Shown piece after piece: positions 1-5,490 of a DNA stretch of 5,490 nucleotides; position 1 is the first letter of the stretch; every line of letters starts with the position of its first letter. Location: assembly GCA_002392275.1 (NCBI GenBank), contig DGGQ01000201.1:1-5490 (forward strand). The letters are read 5' to 3'. This stretch comes from Treponema sp. UBA3870 (GTDB lineage: Bacteria > Spirochaetota > Spirochaetia > Treponematales > Treponemataceae). A program made the translations under genes and the position numbers. Under the pieces are notes generated by a model. It saw only the letters and a program-made list of their open reading frames with translations, did no database searches and was not told the DNA's origin.

Positions 1-144
1 CTTAAGGATGCCTTTGATTTGTTCAGGGACTTCATTTCAGGCGAGACACTTTCGGTGAAGGCAGAATGGAGGGATTCGGTTTCCGGTGGATTCACTGTTG
101 AGGCCGATGAAAAAATCTGGACCGCAAAAATCTCCAGAGCATAG
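1..144 (+). CDS. C-terminal end of an unidentified protein (5'-truncated)
   Basis: Frame 1 is open from the first base and gives 47 codons before a TAG at 142-144; the start lies upstream of the window. The visible tail is mixed helix then strand: a helical stretch rich in Asp/Phe (residues 1-12), then alternating polar and hydrophobic residues around the segments VKAEWRDS, GGFTVEAD and IWTAKISRA, which look like beta strands. I do not recognise the family. The stop is 29 bases before the ATG of the following lipoprotein gene, with no terminator between, so the two are probably co-transcribed. Codon use (AAA, GAA, TTT with GC-rich codons such as GCG) resembles the neighbours. It is supported as coding by the open frame at the window edge and the operon-like spacing, but 47 codons alone are modest evidence. 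Confidence 0.6.
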   Translation, partial: LKDAFDLFRDFISGETLSVKAEWRDSVSGGFTVEADEKIWTAKISRA

Positions 145-173
145 CCAAGGGGCTGTCGGGGAAAAGGGTTTAT

Positions 174-1058
174 ATGCAAAAAAAACTTCTGCATTCGCTG
201 CCAATTTTTTTGACCGCCTCCATTTTGCTTTGGGGGTGCGCGTCAGGAAAATCTGGAAAAATTCCCGATGTCTCTATGCTTTCGGTGCTTGACCAGGACT
301 CCAGCCTTTATGTTGCGGTTCCGGTCAGGTACCACAGGGAGTTTGTTTCCTCATTGATTTCAACAAACACAGGCCTTGCCTCAAACACTGCGTCAACGAT
401 TGCGGGCAGAATAGAGAATCTGTACCTTGGTATTGGATGTCCCGAGGATTCCGGTCGTATACAGATTGCCGCGGACGGTAGCTTTCCATCTTTCGCGGTC
501 GGAATGGCTTTGAACAAGAAAAATGGTTGGACAAAAAAAACATATACAGCCGAGTCCACCCCCGAAGCTCTTGATGCTGGATGGCCAAACAAATTTCCAT
601 ATTATACAGGCTCTTCGTTTCCATATAAAGTTTCATTTCCAACGCAAAAGGAAATGGTCGTGGCAAAGAAAATTGGAACCATGCTTGAAAATTATGCGTC
701 AAGGCCGGATTCCACACTTCTGGATTACTGCGCCTTCGTGAATCTGGACGGAAACCCCACAAGGGACATACTTTTTTATGCGGGCGATCCTTCAAGATTT
801 GCGGCTGGGCTTATCAGCGAGATGGCTGCGACCTGGTTTGTTAGTGCGGATGGAAAAATCTCCCGTCTACAGTCCGGGGACTACAGTCTTTCCGCCAGAC
901 TTCATTTTGCGGACAAGAACAGAAAAAAAGTGGTTGTCGCACTGATGTCCCTTGCCGGAATCCAGGTGAAGGATGCTGATGATACGGCGGTTTTTGTTTC
1001 AAACATAAAGGTTTCCAAAAAGCAGATTGAAAGTCTGGTCACTGTAAAAGGATTCTGA
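174..1058 (+). CDS. Putative lipoprotein of unknown function (294 aa)
   Basis: The start ATG is preceded by an AAGGG ribosome site at 164-168, five bases away. Residues 1-22 form a lipoprotein signal peptide: basic QKK, a hydrophobic core LPIFLTASILL, and the lipobox L-W-G-C with Cys22 as the predicted lipidated residue, so the mature protein should be anchored to a membrane outside the cytoplasm. The body (residues 33-294) has no motif I recognise. It alternates strand-like segments (SLYVAVPV at 44-51, IENLYLGIG at 80-88, DILFYAGD at 198-205, KVVVALMS at 252-259, TAVFVSNIKV at 271-280) with polar loops, and has only two further cysteines, Cys89 and Cys186. Layout and strand pattern are faintly like DUF3352-type extracytoplasmic proteins, but this is a guess. 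It lies between an unidentified upstream gene and a TPR lipoprotein 11 bases downstream, so a shared envelope role is plausible. An A8 run directly after ATGC (178-185) is a possible slippage site. Confidence 0.88.
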   Translation: MQKKLLHSLPIFLTASILLWGCASGKSGKIPDVSMLSVLDQDSSLYVAVPVRYHREFVSSLISTNTGLASNTASTIAGRIENLYLGIGCPEDSGRIQIAADGSFPSFAVGMALNKKNGWTKKTYTAESTPEALDAGWPNKFPYYTGSSFPYKVSFPTQKEMVVAKKIGTMLENYASRPDSTLLDYCAFVNLDGNPTRDILFYAGDPSRFAAGLISEMAATWFVSADGKISRLQSGDYSLSARLHFADKNRKKVVVALMSLAGIQVKDADDTAVFVSNIKVSKKQIESLVTVKGF

Positions 1059-1069
1059 GGTCGGGCGTA

Positions 1070-1696
1070 ATGAAAAAAAAATTTTCTAAAATACTGGCAG
1101 CCATTTTTGTTTCATCGATATTTTTTTTGCCGGGCATGTCCTCTTGTTCTTCGAGCGGGGGGCTTTCCATCCCGGGTGAGTCGTCGGTGGTCCTTAAAAA
1201 CATTGTCACGGAGTACATGACGATTGCCAAGGCCTATGATGATTTAAAAAAATACGACAAGGCGGTGGAATATTACCAGATGGCAATCAATGCGGACTCC
1301 GAGAATACACTTGGAAATTCCGCCTACTACAATATCGGTCACTGCTATGCAATGGCCGGCGACTGGAAAAATGCACGGACCGTCTATGAGGAGCTTTTGA
1401 AAAAGGACATGGACAACACGAATCTAAAAATCTCTTTGGCCTATATTGATGCAATGTCAGGAAATCTCGATAGCGCGTGTCTTCGTTATGCGGAGCTTTG
1501 TGAAAAAAATCCTACGGACGCGGCTCTTCTGAAAAACTATATTTCAGTGCTGATTGCGGCTGAAAAAAAGGACGAGGCAAAAAACGGTCTGGAGCTTTTG
1601 AAGAAGAATTTTCCCGACGACAGCTCAATAAAGGATATTGAAAAACTCCTCGTGGAGCCTGAAAACGTTGAATCCGAGGCGGAAGAAAAAAATTAG
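1070..1696 (+). CDS. TPR-repeat lipoprotein (208 aa)
   Basis: Residues 1-26 look like a lipoprotein signal peptide: MKKK, a hydrophobic core (ILAAIFVSSIFFLPG) and the end G-M-S-S-C, with Cys26 the likely lipidation site; the -3 Met makes this a relaxed lipobox of the kind tolerated in spirochaetes. A Ser/Gly-rich linker follows (27-39). Tetratricopeptide repeats then run from about 47 to 184: TPR1 47-80 with the signature AYDDLKKYDKAVEYYQMAI, TPR2 83-116 (YNIGHCYAMAGDWKNA), a weaker TPR3 118-150 and a degenerate TPR4 151-184. The tail (195-208) is very acidic and ends in EEKN. TPR domains are protein-protein scaffolds, so this is probably a periplasm-facing adaptor in an envelope complex; the partner cannot be read from the sequence. 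The ribosome site is GAGG at 1057-1060, overlapping the preceding stop codon, nine bases before the ATG, which implies translational coupling. A9 (1073-1081) and T8 (1121-1128) runs lie inside the signal-peptide region. Confidence 0.9.
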   Translation: MKKKFSKILAAIFVSSIFFLPGMSSCSSSGGLSIPGESSVVLKNIVTEYMTIAKAYDDLKKYDKAVEYYQMAINADSENTLGNSAYYNIGHCYAMAGDWKNARTVYEELLKKDMDNTNLKISLAYIDAMSGNLDSACLRYAELCEKNPTDAALLKNYISVLIAAEKKDEAKNGLELLKKNFPDDSSIKDIEKLLVEPENVESEAEEKN

Positions 1697-1704
1697 TTTT
1701 TTTT
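1686..1704 (+). terminator. Possible weak A/T-only terminator after the lipoprotein operon
   Basis: A run of seven A (1686-1692), a TTAG loop and eight T (1697-1704) form an A/T-only inverted repeat that spans the stop codon of the TPR gene. The T tract is right for an intrinsic terminator, but the stem has no G-C pairs and would be unstable. The next gene has its own promoter 22 bases later, which makes an end of transcription here sensible. It could equally be composition bias. Confidence 0.3.
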
Positions 1705-1725
1705 GTAAAAATCTATGAAATCCTG

Positions 1726-1754
1726 TTGACAAAAGTTCTGAAAATCAATATATT
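1726..1754 (+). promoter_or_regulatory. Sigma-70-type promoter of the tRNA-Phe gene
   Basis: A perfect TTGACA at 1726-1731 is followed after 17 bases by TATATT at 1749-1754, one mismatch from TATAAT. An overlapping TATTAT at 1751-1756 would give a spacing of 19 and is less likely. Transcription should start near 1761, about 28 bases before the mature tRNA. It lies directly upstream of a stable RNA gene, as expected for a strong constitutive promoter. Confidence 0.8.
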
Positions 1755-1766
1755 ATTAACATATTC

Positions 1767-1781
1767 AGCACGTTGAGTGCT
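1767..1781 (+). other. Hairpin in the tRNA-Phe 5' leader
   Basis: AGCAC (1767-1771) and GTGCT (1777-1781) pair perfectly around a five-base loop GTTGA. It would sit in the precursor RNA between the predicted transcription start (~1761) and the mature tRNA 5' end at 1789, leaving seven unpaired bases before the RNase P cleavage site. The pairing is seen directly; a role in processing or stability is inference. Confidence 0.5.
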
Positions 1782-1788
1782 AGAAAAT

Positions 1789-1861
1789 GCCGGTGTAGCT
1801 CAGTTGGTAGAGCGGAGGACTGAAAATCCTTATGTCGTCAGTTCGACTCTGACCGCTGGCA
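1789..1861 (+). tRNA. tRNA-Phe (anticodon GAA)
   Basis: A full cloverleaf can be folded. The acceptor stem pairs 1789-1795 with 1854-1860 (two G-U pairs). The D stem GCTC/GAGC is at 1798-1801 and 1810-1813, with GG in the D loop. The anticodon stem GAGGA/TCCTT (1815-1819 and 1827-1831, one G-U) encloses the loop CTGAAAA with anticodon GAA at 1822-1824. The T stem GTCAG/CTGAC (1837-1841 and 1849-1853) encloses TTCGACT. The discriminator is A1861, as expected for tRNA-Phe. The bases after it (ATG) are not CCA, so CCA must be added by nucleotidyltransferase. The gene is alone, with its own promoter and terminator. Confidence 0.97.
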
Positions 1862-1865
1862 ATGG

Positions 1866-1896
1866 ACCTCCGAAGTGATTCGGGGGTTTTTATTTT
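1866..1896 (+). terminator. Intrinsic terminator of the tRNA-Phe transcript
   Basis: The stem CCTCCGAA (1867-1874) pairs with TTCGGGGG (1879-1886), with one G-U pair, around a GTGA tetraloop of the stable GNRA class; A1866-T1887 can extend it. The 3' side runs directly into a T-rich tract, TTTTTATTTT at 1887-1896. It starts five bases after the tRNA and separates that unit from the ankyrin-murG operon. Confidence 0.92.
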
Positions 1897-1914
1897 CGGC
1901 TGTGTAATATCCGC

Positions 1915-1943
1915 TTGTGGGATTTTTAATATTGCATTATAAT
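1915..1943 (+). promoter_or_regulatory. Promoter of the ankyrin-murG operon, predicted leaderless
   Basis: A perfect TATAAT is at 1938-1943, and TTGTGG, a partial match to TTGACA keeping its TTG, lies 17 bases upstream at 1915-1920. The usual seven-base step from the last -10 base puts the transcription start at 1950, which is the A of the ATG of the ankyrin gene. No Shine-Dalgarno sequence lies before that ATG, consistent with a leaderless message. The site sits directly after the tRNA terminator, where a new promoter would be needed. Confidence 0.65.
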
Positions 1944-1949
1944 ATATGC

Positions 1950-2876
1950 ATGAATTGGCTTTTGATTTCCCAGAATATCCAGGATGAAAAAATCAAGGGA
2001 GTGGAGAACTTCCTTTTCACAAAAAACTCGACCGAACCTTACGAAATTTTTTTGAACGAACCCATGGATTCTGAGAGACTATATGACTGCATGAAACACT
2101 CGATGCAGGCGACCCACTGTGTAATTTTGGACTGCGACAGTCTGGCAGAGCGTCAGGAGTTTGTTTTTTTGCTTGGACTTTTATCTGGCAAGCGAGTCAG
2201 GACTTTTGTTCAGGGCGACATGTCCAGGCTGGAACATTTTTCTGCTCTTGATTTTGACGGCCAGGGACTTTTTAAATGTTTTGCCACCATCGAGGATCTT
2301 GTTGGACATCTGGAAAACGAATACACATCTTTCGAGCGACAGGACTACGAGCACAATTCACTTATACAGCTTTTTACTTTGGGAATACCTTTCACGGCCG
2401 ACTCCTTTGCGTACTATCTGGAGAAGGACAAGGAGGAAATCTACAAACTTTTTGTCCACGCTGGTATGACTGTGAACACAAAGACCTCCGATGGTGTCCC
2501 AATGCTGAGTGTCGCCGCAAGGACCGACCATCTGGACCAGGTTGAGTGGCTGCTTTCTCTTGGTGCGGACATAAATGCTATTTCCGGGGACCGTGGATAT
2601 TCCGCCGTCATGGATGCTGTTTGGCGAAAAAATTTTACAATCACCGAGTATCTGATAAAACGTGGCGCGGATTTGGGGATTGTAAGCACGGACGGTCAAC
2701 CGATTTTGGTTCTGGCTGTCGGAAATGGCAACGAAAAAATTGTGCGTCTCCTGCTTGAAAATGGCGCGGACCCGGACATAAAGGACAGCATGGGCATGAG
2801 CGCAAGGCAGTACGCAAATCTGTTTAAGAAGACGGGACTTGTGGAGCTGATGGAACAGTTCCCTAAAAAAGATTAG
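1950..2876 (+). CDS. Ankyrin-repeat protein with N-terminal alpha/beta (TIR/NDT-like) domain (308 aa)
   Basis: I chose the ATG at 1950. The frame is open back to a GTG at 1917, but that GTG lies in the predicted -35 box, and the extra 11 residues would be translated from promoter DNA. Residues 1-88 suggest a small Rossmann-like domain: strand WLLISQN, helix 11-25, strand YEIFLNEP, helix 40-54, strand HCVILDCDS (56-64), helix with Glu67 and Glu70 then GLLSGK, strand RVRTFV. This order and the Asp/Glu positions resemble TIR or nucleoside deoxyribosyltransferase-like folds; that is inference. From about 145 to 308 come ankyrin repeats, roughly 145-178, 179-212, 213-246, 247-280 and a terminal one, with clear marks such as LLSLGADINA (201-210), LIKRGADL and LLLENGADPDI (267-277). 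There is no signal peptide or membrane segment, so it is probably cytoplasmic and binds other proteins. It is the first gene of the operon, 20 bases before murG. Confidence 0.9.
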   Translation: MNWLLISQNIQDEKIKGVENFLFTKNSTEPYEIFLNEPMDSERLYDCMKHSMQATHCVILDCDSLAERQEFVFLLGLLSGKRVRTFVQGDMSRLEHFSALDFDGQGLFKCFATIEDLVGHLENEYTSFERQDYEHNSLIQLFTLGIPFTADSFAYYLEKDKEEIYKLFVHAGMTVNTKTSDGVPMLSVAARTDHLDQVEWLLSLGADINAISGDRGYSAVMDAVWRKNFTITEYLIKRGADLGIVSTDGQPILVLAVGNGNEKIVRLLLENGADPDIKDSMGMSARQYANLFKKTGLVELMEQFPKKD

Positions 2877-2896
2877 GGTGATTTGGGGATTATTAT

Positions 2897-4060
2897 ATGG
2901 AAAATAGAAAAATAAAAATCGCGTTTGCGGGTGGCGGTACCGGTGGACACATCTATCCGGGAATTGCCGTGGCCGATGCGATAAAAACTTTGGCCGCCGA
3001 AAAAAATCTTGATGTGGAAATCTTCTGGATTGGAAACAAGACCGGGATGGACAGGGACATTGTGGAAAAAAATTTGGTCTCGTCCGGTGGAAGCATTACG
3101 GAGTTCTACGGAATACCATGCGGAAAACTTAGACGCTATCTTTCTTTTGAAAATGTGAAGGACCTCTTCAAGATTGCGTCTGGATATTTCAAATCCAAAA
3201 AAAATTTGAAAAAAATGCGCCCGGACTGTCTTTTTTCAAAGGGCGGATTTGTTTCTGTTCCACCATGCAGGGCTGCAAAGTCTTTGAAGATACCATATTT
3301 TACGCACGAATGTGATTTTACCCCGGGGCTTGCGACAAAACTGAACAGCGGTTCTGCAAAAAATATTCTTGTTTCCTATGACGAGACCAGAAAGTTTTTT
3401 TCGGAGGAGCTTTCAAAGAGATGCACTGTGACGGGAAATCCTGTTCGCCCAATTTTTTATGAGGACCATGCGGGCGAGGGGCTCGATTTTTTGGGAATAG
3501 GGCGCGGACATGAAAAACCGATTCTCCTTGTGCTTGGCGGAAGTCTTGGCGCAATGCAGATTAACAGCCTTGTGACGGAAAATCTGGACTGGCTGCTTGA
3601 AAGATTTATTGTCGTCCACCAGACCGGAAAAAAGTTTGCGGAAGAAAATCCGAATGTTTTTGCGGAAAAAAAGGCGGACTACCATCCATACGATTTCATT
3701 TATTCCCAGATGCCGTCCGTCGTTCAGGCCTGTGACCTTGTTCTTTCCCGCGCGGGCGCAAATTCTTTGTGGGAATGTGCCGTCTGTAAAAAGCCGATGG
3801 TCCTTGTTCCTCTTTGTGGCTCGGGTACAAGGGGCGACCAGGTTGACAATGCCCGTTTCTTTGAGGAAAAGGGAGCCGCAATTTCTTTGGTCGGGGAGGA
3901 TGCGGAAAGCGAAAAACTAAAGTCCGCTCTGGAGAAAATGCTTGACGCTGACTCCAGAAAAAAATTCTCTCAATCGTGTGGGGAGCTTTGTGCCAGTTTG
4001 AAGCCAGCTCGTCGTATAGCTGAAATCATTCTTGATGGGATAGAAAATGGTCGCAATTGA
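2897..4060 (+). CDS. murG: MurG, UDP-GlcNAc:lipid I N-acetylglucosaminyltransferase (387 aa)
   Basis: MurG transfers GlcNAc from UDP-GlcNAc to lipid I at the inner face of the cytoplasmic membrane, making lipid II for peptidoglycan. The GT-B glycosyltransferase marks are all present: G-loop GGGTGGHIYPG (12-22) with the conserved His18, SKGGFVSVP (114-122), HECD-TPGLATK (137-148), TGNPVR (179-184), LGGSLGA (213-219), SRAGANSLWE (284-293) with the UDP-GlcNAc-binding Glu293, and GDQVDNA (313-319). Length is slightly above the usual 350-370. HE-C-D instead of HEQN and the RGDQ motif are closest to the Bacillus-type MurG (HESD). The ribosome site is GGGGA at 2885-2889, seven bases before the ATG. 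The 3' end overlaps cvpA by 14 bases, so the two are translationally coupled. No promoter is seen just upstream, so expression should come from the ankyrin gene promoter or further upstream. Confidence 0.97.
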   Translation: MENRKIKIAFAGGGTGGHIYPGIAVADAIKTLAAEKNLDVEIFWIGNKTGMDRDIVEKNLVSSGGSITEFYGIPCGKLRRYLSFENVKDLFKIASGYFKSKKNLKKMRPDCLFSKGGFVSVPPCRAAKSLKIPYFTHECDFTPGLATKLNSGSAKNILVSYDETRKFFSEELSKRCTVTGNPVRPIFYEDHAGEGLDFLGIGRGHEKPILLVLGGSLGAMQINSLVTENLDWLLERFIVVHQTGKKFAEENPNVFAEKKADYHPYDFIYSQMPSVVQACDLVLSRAGANSLWECAVCKKPMVLVPLCGSGTRGDQVDNARFFEEKGAAISLVGEDAESEKLKSALEKMLDADSRKKFSQSCGELCASLKPARRIAEIILDGIENGRN

Positions 4061-4577
4061 TTATGTTTTTTTGATTGTCATTGCCCTGTGCGCTATTGTC
4101 TGCACAATGAAGGGCTTTGTGGATTCCTTTTTTGACAAGGCGGCCCCTGTTCTTGCCGTCATAGCGGCGGTGTTTCTCTACAAGCACTTCACGCTCCTGA
4201 TGTCAAAGTTCATAAAGAATCCCCTGGTATGCACGATAGTTACTTTCCTCATTGTCTTTGTGCTTGTGTTCATATTGATAAAGATTTTGCAGAAGGCAAT
4301 CGGCACAATTTTTGAGGACAAGATTCTTGGCTCGCTGAACCGGACGCTGGGTTTTGCGTTTGGAATTGTCGAGGCCCTGGCAATTATTGCCCTGGCGCTC
4401 TTCTTGATTTCGGCGCAGCCATTTTTTGATGCCTCAAAGCTTTTGGACGGAAGTTTCTTCTTCAAAATTTTCCGCAAGATTTTGGGAGAAAGATATGTTC
4501 CGTCATGGGAAAAGGATGTTGCAACTAACGTCGCATTTTTAATTGACGGCGTAAAAAATTCTGTCCATTTTGCTTGA
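4047..4577 (+). CDS. cvpA: CvpA-family integral membrane protein (176 aa)
   Basis: The family is named for E. coli CvpA, needed for colicin V production. Its molecular function is not established; links to envelope integrity have been reported. The sequence shows four hydrophobic segments, about residues 4-20, 33-45, 60-82 and 101-123, with the family mark G-F-x-x-x-F-F (KGFVDSFF, 22-29) in the first loop and a second LNRTLGFAFGIVEA stretch (97-110) leading into the last helix. This matches the CvpA layout, including the short soluble C-terminal tail (124-176). The usual size is 160-200 residues. The ATG lies inside the end of murG, in a different frame, with GGGA at 4037-4040 as a possible ribosome site. 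The stop TGA (4575-4577) is 15 bases before the next gene's TTG. Confidence 0.88.
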   Translation: MVAIDYVFLIVIALCAIVCTMKGFVDSFFDKAAPVLAVIAAVFLYKHFTLLMSKFIKNPLVCTIVTFLIVFVLVFILIKILQKAIGTIFEDKILGSLNRTLGFAFGIVEALAIIALALFLISAQPFFDASKLLDGSFFFKIFRKILGERYVPSWEKDVATNVAFLIDGVKNSVHFA

Positions 4578-4581
4578 GTCC

Positions 4582-4586
4582 GGGGG
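4582..4586 (+). promoter_or_regulatory. Ribosome binding site that fixes the TTG start of the clamp-loader gene
   Basis: GGGGG followed by AAAA lies six bases before the TTG at 4593. In that reading frame, the cvpA stop at 4575-4577 blocks any longer start, and the only codons between are GTC CGG GGG AAA ATC. The first in-frame ATG comes 70 codons later, after the P-loop and zinc module, so the TTG is the only sensible start. Confidence 0.6.
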
Positions 4587-4592
4587 AAAATC

Positions 4593-5490
4593 TTGTTTGA
4601 CAATGTTCTACACCAGAGCGCGTCCGATTTGCTTGCGGAGGATATACAAAAGGACAGACTCCCGGGGTCAATCCTTTTTTCCGGTCCATCGGCTTCTGGC
4701 AAGTTGACATGTGCGCTGGAGCTTTCAAGGGTCCTGTCCTGTGTTGGACAGCCACGTGGAAGATGGGACTGCAACTGTTCAAGCTGCGTCAAGCACAGGG
4801 CCATGGTTTCACAGAATCTTTTGATTGCGGGACCGGGCAACAGGACTCTGGAAATTGCAGCCGCAAAAACGACGCTCCTTTCTCAGAACGCAAAAAATAC
4901 ATCGCATCTGGAGGCCGCAAGGTATCTGTATCTTCGGGCGGTAAGAAAGTTGACCGCAAGATTCAGCTCAATACTCTGGAAAGATGACGACAAGCTTTCA
5001 AAATTTGCTCCAATCCTTTTGGGCATTGATGAAAATCTGGAGCTTTTGACACCTGGACGCACAATCCCCGATGGAGACGAGCTTTCAAAAATCCTTGACG
5101 ACATAGAGAAACTTGCGACAAAACTTGAGGCTTCCTTTTTGTATGACTCGCTTCCTGTCTTGCAGATAAGAAATTTTTCCGAATGGGCGCACCTTAGTAC
5201 TGAGACCGGGAAAAAAGTTTTGATAATAGAAAACGCGGACTGCATGGCCGACAGCGCAAGAAATGCCCTGCTGAAAATCCTTGAGGAGCCGCCAGAGAAC
5301 ACGGTCTTCATTTTGACGACATCAAGACGGAGCTCCATGCTTGCGACCATACTTTCAAGAGTCAGGACCTACACTTTTTTTGAGCGGAGCGTAGAGCAGC
5401 AGCGCGAGGTGATTAACAGAGTTTTCCATTATGACCCTGTTGTTGGCGGAGGGCCTATCCCTGATTCAATCAACGGATTTTTGCAGACAT
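4593..5490 (+). CDS. holB: DNA polymerase III delta'-like clamp-loader subunit, 3'-truncated (first 299 codons)
   Basis: Delta' is the stator of the clamp loader that opens the beta sliding clamp and sets it on DNA. Residues 31-38 form a P-loop-like GPSASGKL, with Leu where ATP-binding subunits have Thr/Ser. Cys50, Cys60, Cys62 and Cys65 form a zinc module close to the family spacing (C50, C59, C62, C65 in E. coli delta'). Then come QIR (191-193), the Walker B region KVLIIENADCM (208-218), the signature ARNALLKILEEPPENTVFILTT (222-243) and TILSRV (252-257), where the family has SRC; the Arg finger Arg256 is kept. Defective P-loop plus kept Arg favours delta' over gamma/tau. About 100 residues (83-186), mainly helix and turn, separate the zinc module from QIR, far more than in classical delta'. 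The start is TTG, for lack of any other. The window ends inside codon 300, so the C-terminal domain is missing. A DnaX-like identity is the main alternative. Confidence 0.8.
   Translation, partial: MFDNVLHQSASDLLAEDIQKDRLPGSILFSGPSASGKLTCALELSRVLSCVGQPRGRWDCNCSSCVKHRAMVSQNLLIAGPGNRTLEIAAAKTTLLSQNAKNTSHLEAARYLYLRAVRKLTARFSSILWKDDDKLSKFAPILLGIDENLELLTPGRTIPDGDELSKILDDIEKLATKLEASFLYDSLPVLQIRNFSEWAHLSTETGKKVLIIENADCMADSARNALLKILEEPPENTVFILTTSRRSSMLATILSRVRTYTFFERSVEQQREVINRVFHYDPVVGGGPIPDSINGFLQT

Noticed and set aside
143..154. Small hairpin AGCC-AAGG-GGCT after the first stop codon.
   Set aside because: Only four base pairs and no T tract, so it is not a credible terminator.
86..292. Short + strand open frame overlapping the first stop and the lipoprotein start.
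   Set aside because: It runs out of frame through the lipoprotein signal peptide and has no ribosome site.
325..795. A 156-codon minus-strand open frame within the first lipoprotein gene.
   Set aside because: It is a shadow frame of a lipoprotein gene with a clear signal peptide and ribosome site; composition gives the long frame.
1775..1783. GAGTGCTAG resembles the right half of the CIRCE (HrcA) operator.
   Set aside because: The left half at the nine-base spacing (1757-1765) matches only about 3 of 9 bases; the motif is better explained by the 1767-1781 hairpin.
1917..1949. GTG start extending the ankyrin protein by 11 residues.
   Set aside because: It lies in the predicted promoter, has no ribosome site, and the added residues have no recognisable function.
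2891..2896. TATTAT just before murG as a -10 box.
   Set aside because: It touches the ATG and has no -35 element 16-18 bases upstream.
4178..4840. A 220-codon open frame on the minus strand across cvpA and the clamp-loader start.
   Set aside because: It is antisense to two well-supported genes, and its translation has no recognisable domain.

Overview
The window reads as a bacterial chromosome segment, most likely from a spirochaete of the Treponema type. This is an inference from gene style, not a search result. The supports are two adjacent genes for lipoproteins with short signal peptides, many A/T homopolymer runs, a MurG with Bacillus-like motifs (HE-C-D, SRGAN-type and GDQ-NA motifs), a tRNA gene with no encoded CCA, and a diverged clamp-loader subunit. 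Every supported gene is on the + strand and the coding density is high.

Region 1 (1-1704) is the end of an operon. It holds the last 47 codons of an unidentified gene, a putative lipoprotein of unknown function (174-1058), and a TPR lipoprotein (1070-1696). The gaps are 29 and 11 bases. The likely product set sits on the periplasmic side of the envelope. An A/T-only inverted repeat with a T8 tract follows the last stop codon and may be a weak terminator.

Region 2 (1726-1896) is a self-contained tRNA unit. It has a strong sigma-70-type promoter (TTGACA, 17 bases, TATATT), a short leader with a hairpin, tRNA-Phe(GAA), and a clear intrinsic terminator five bases after the tRNA.

Region 3 (1915-5490) is a second operon with its own promoter, whose TATAAT box lies so close to the first ATG that the message is probably leaderless. 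In order it encodes an ankyrin-repeat protein with an N-terminal alpha/beta domain, MurG (lipid II synthesis), a CvpA-family membrane protein whose start overlaps the end of murG by 14 bases, and a DNA polymerase III delta'-like clamp-loader subunit. The last gene starts at TTG and runs off the window. The operon would tie peptidoglycan precursor synthesis to replication.

No mobile element, CRISPR array or clear defence system is visible. The points most worth a second look are the leaderless promoter, the TIR/deoxyribosyltransferase-like N-terminus of the ankyrin protein, and a roughly 100-residue insertion in the delta' subunit between its zinc module and its Walker B region.
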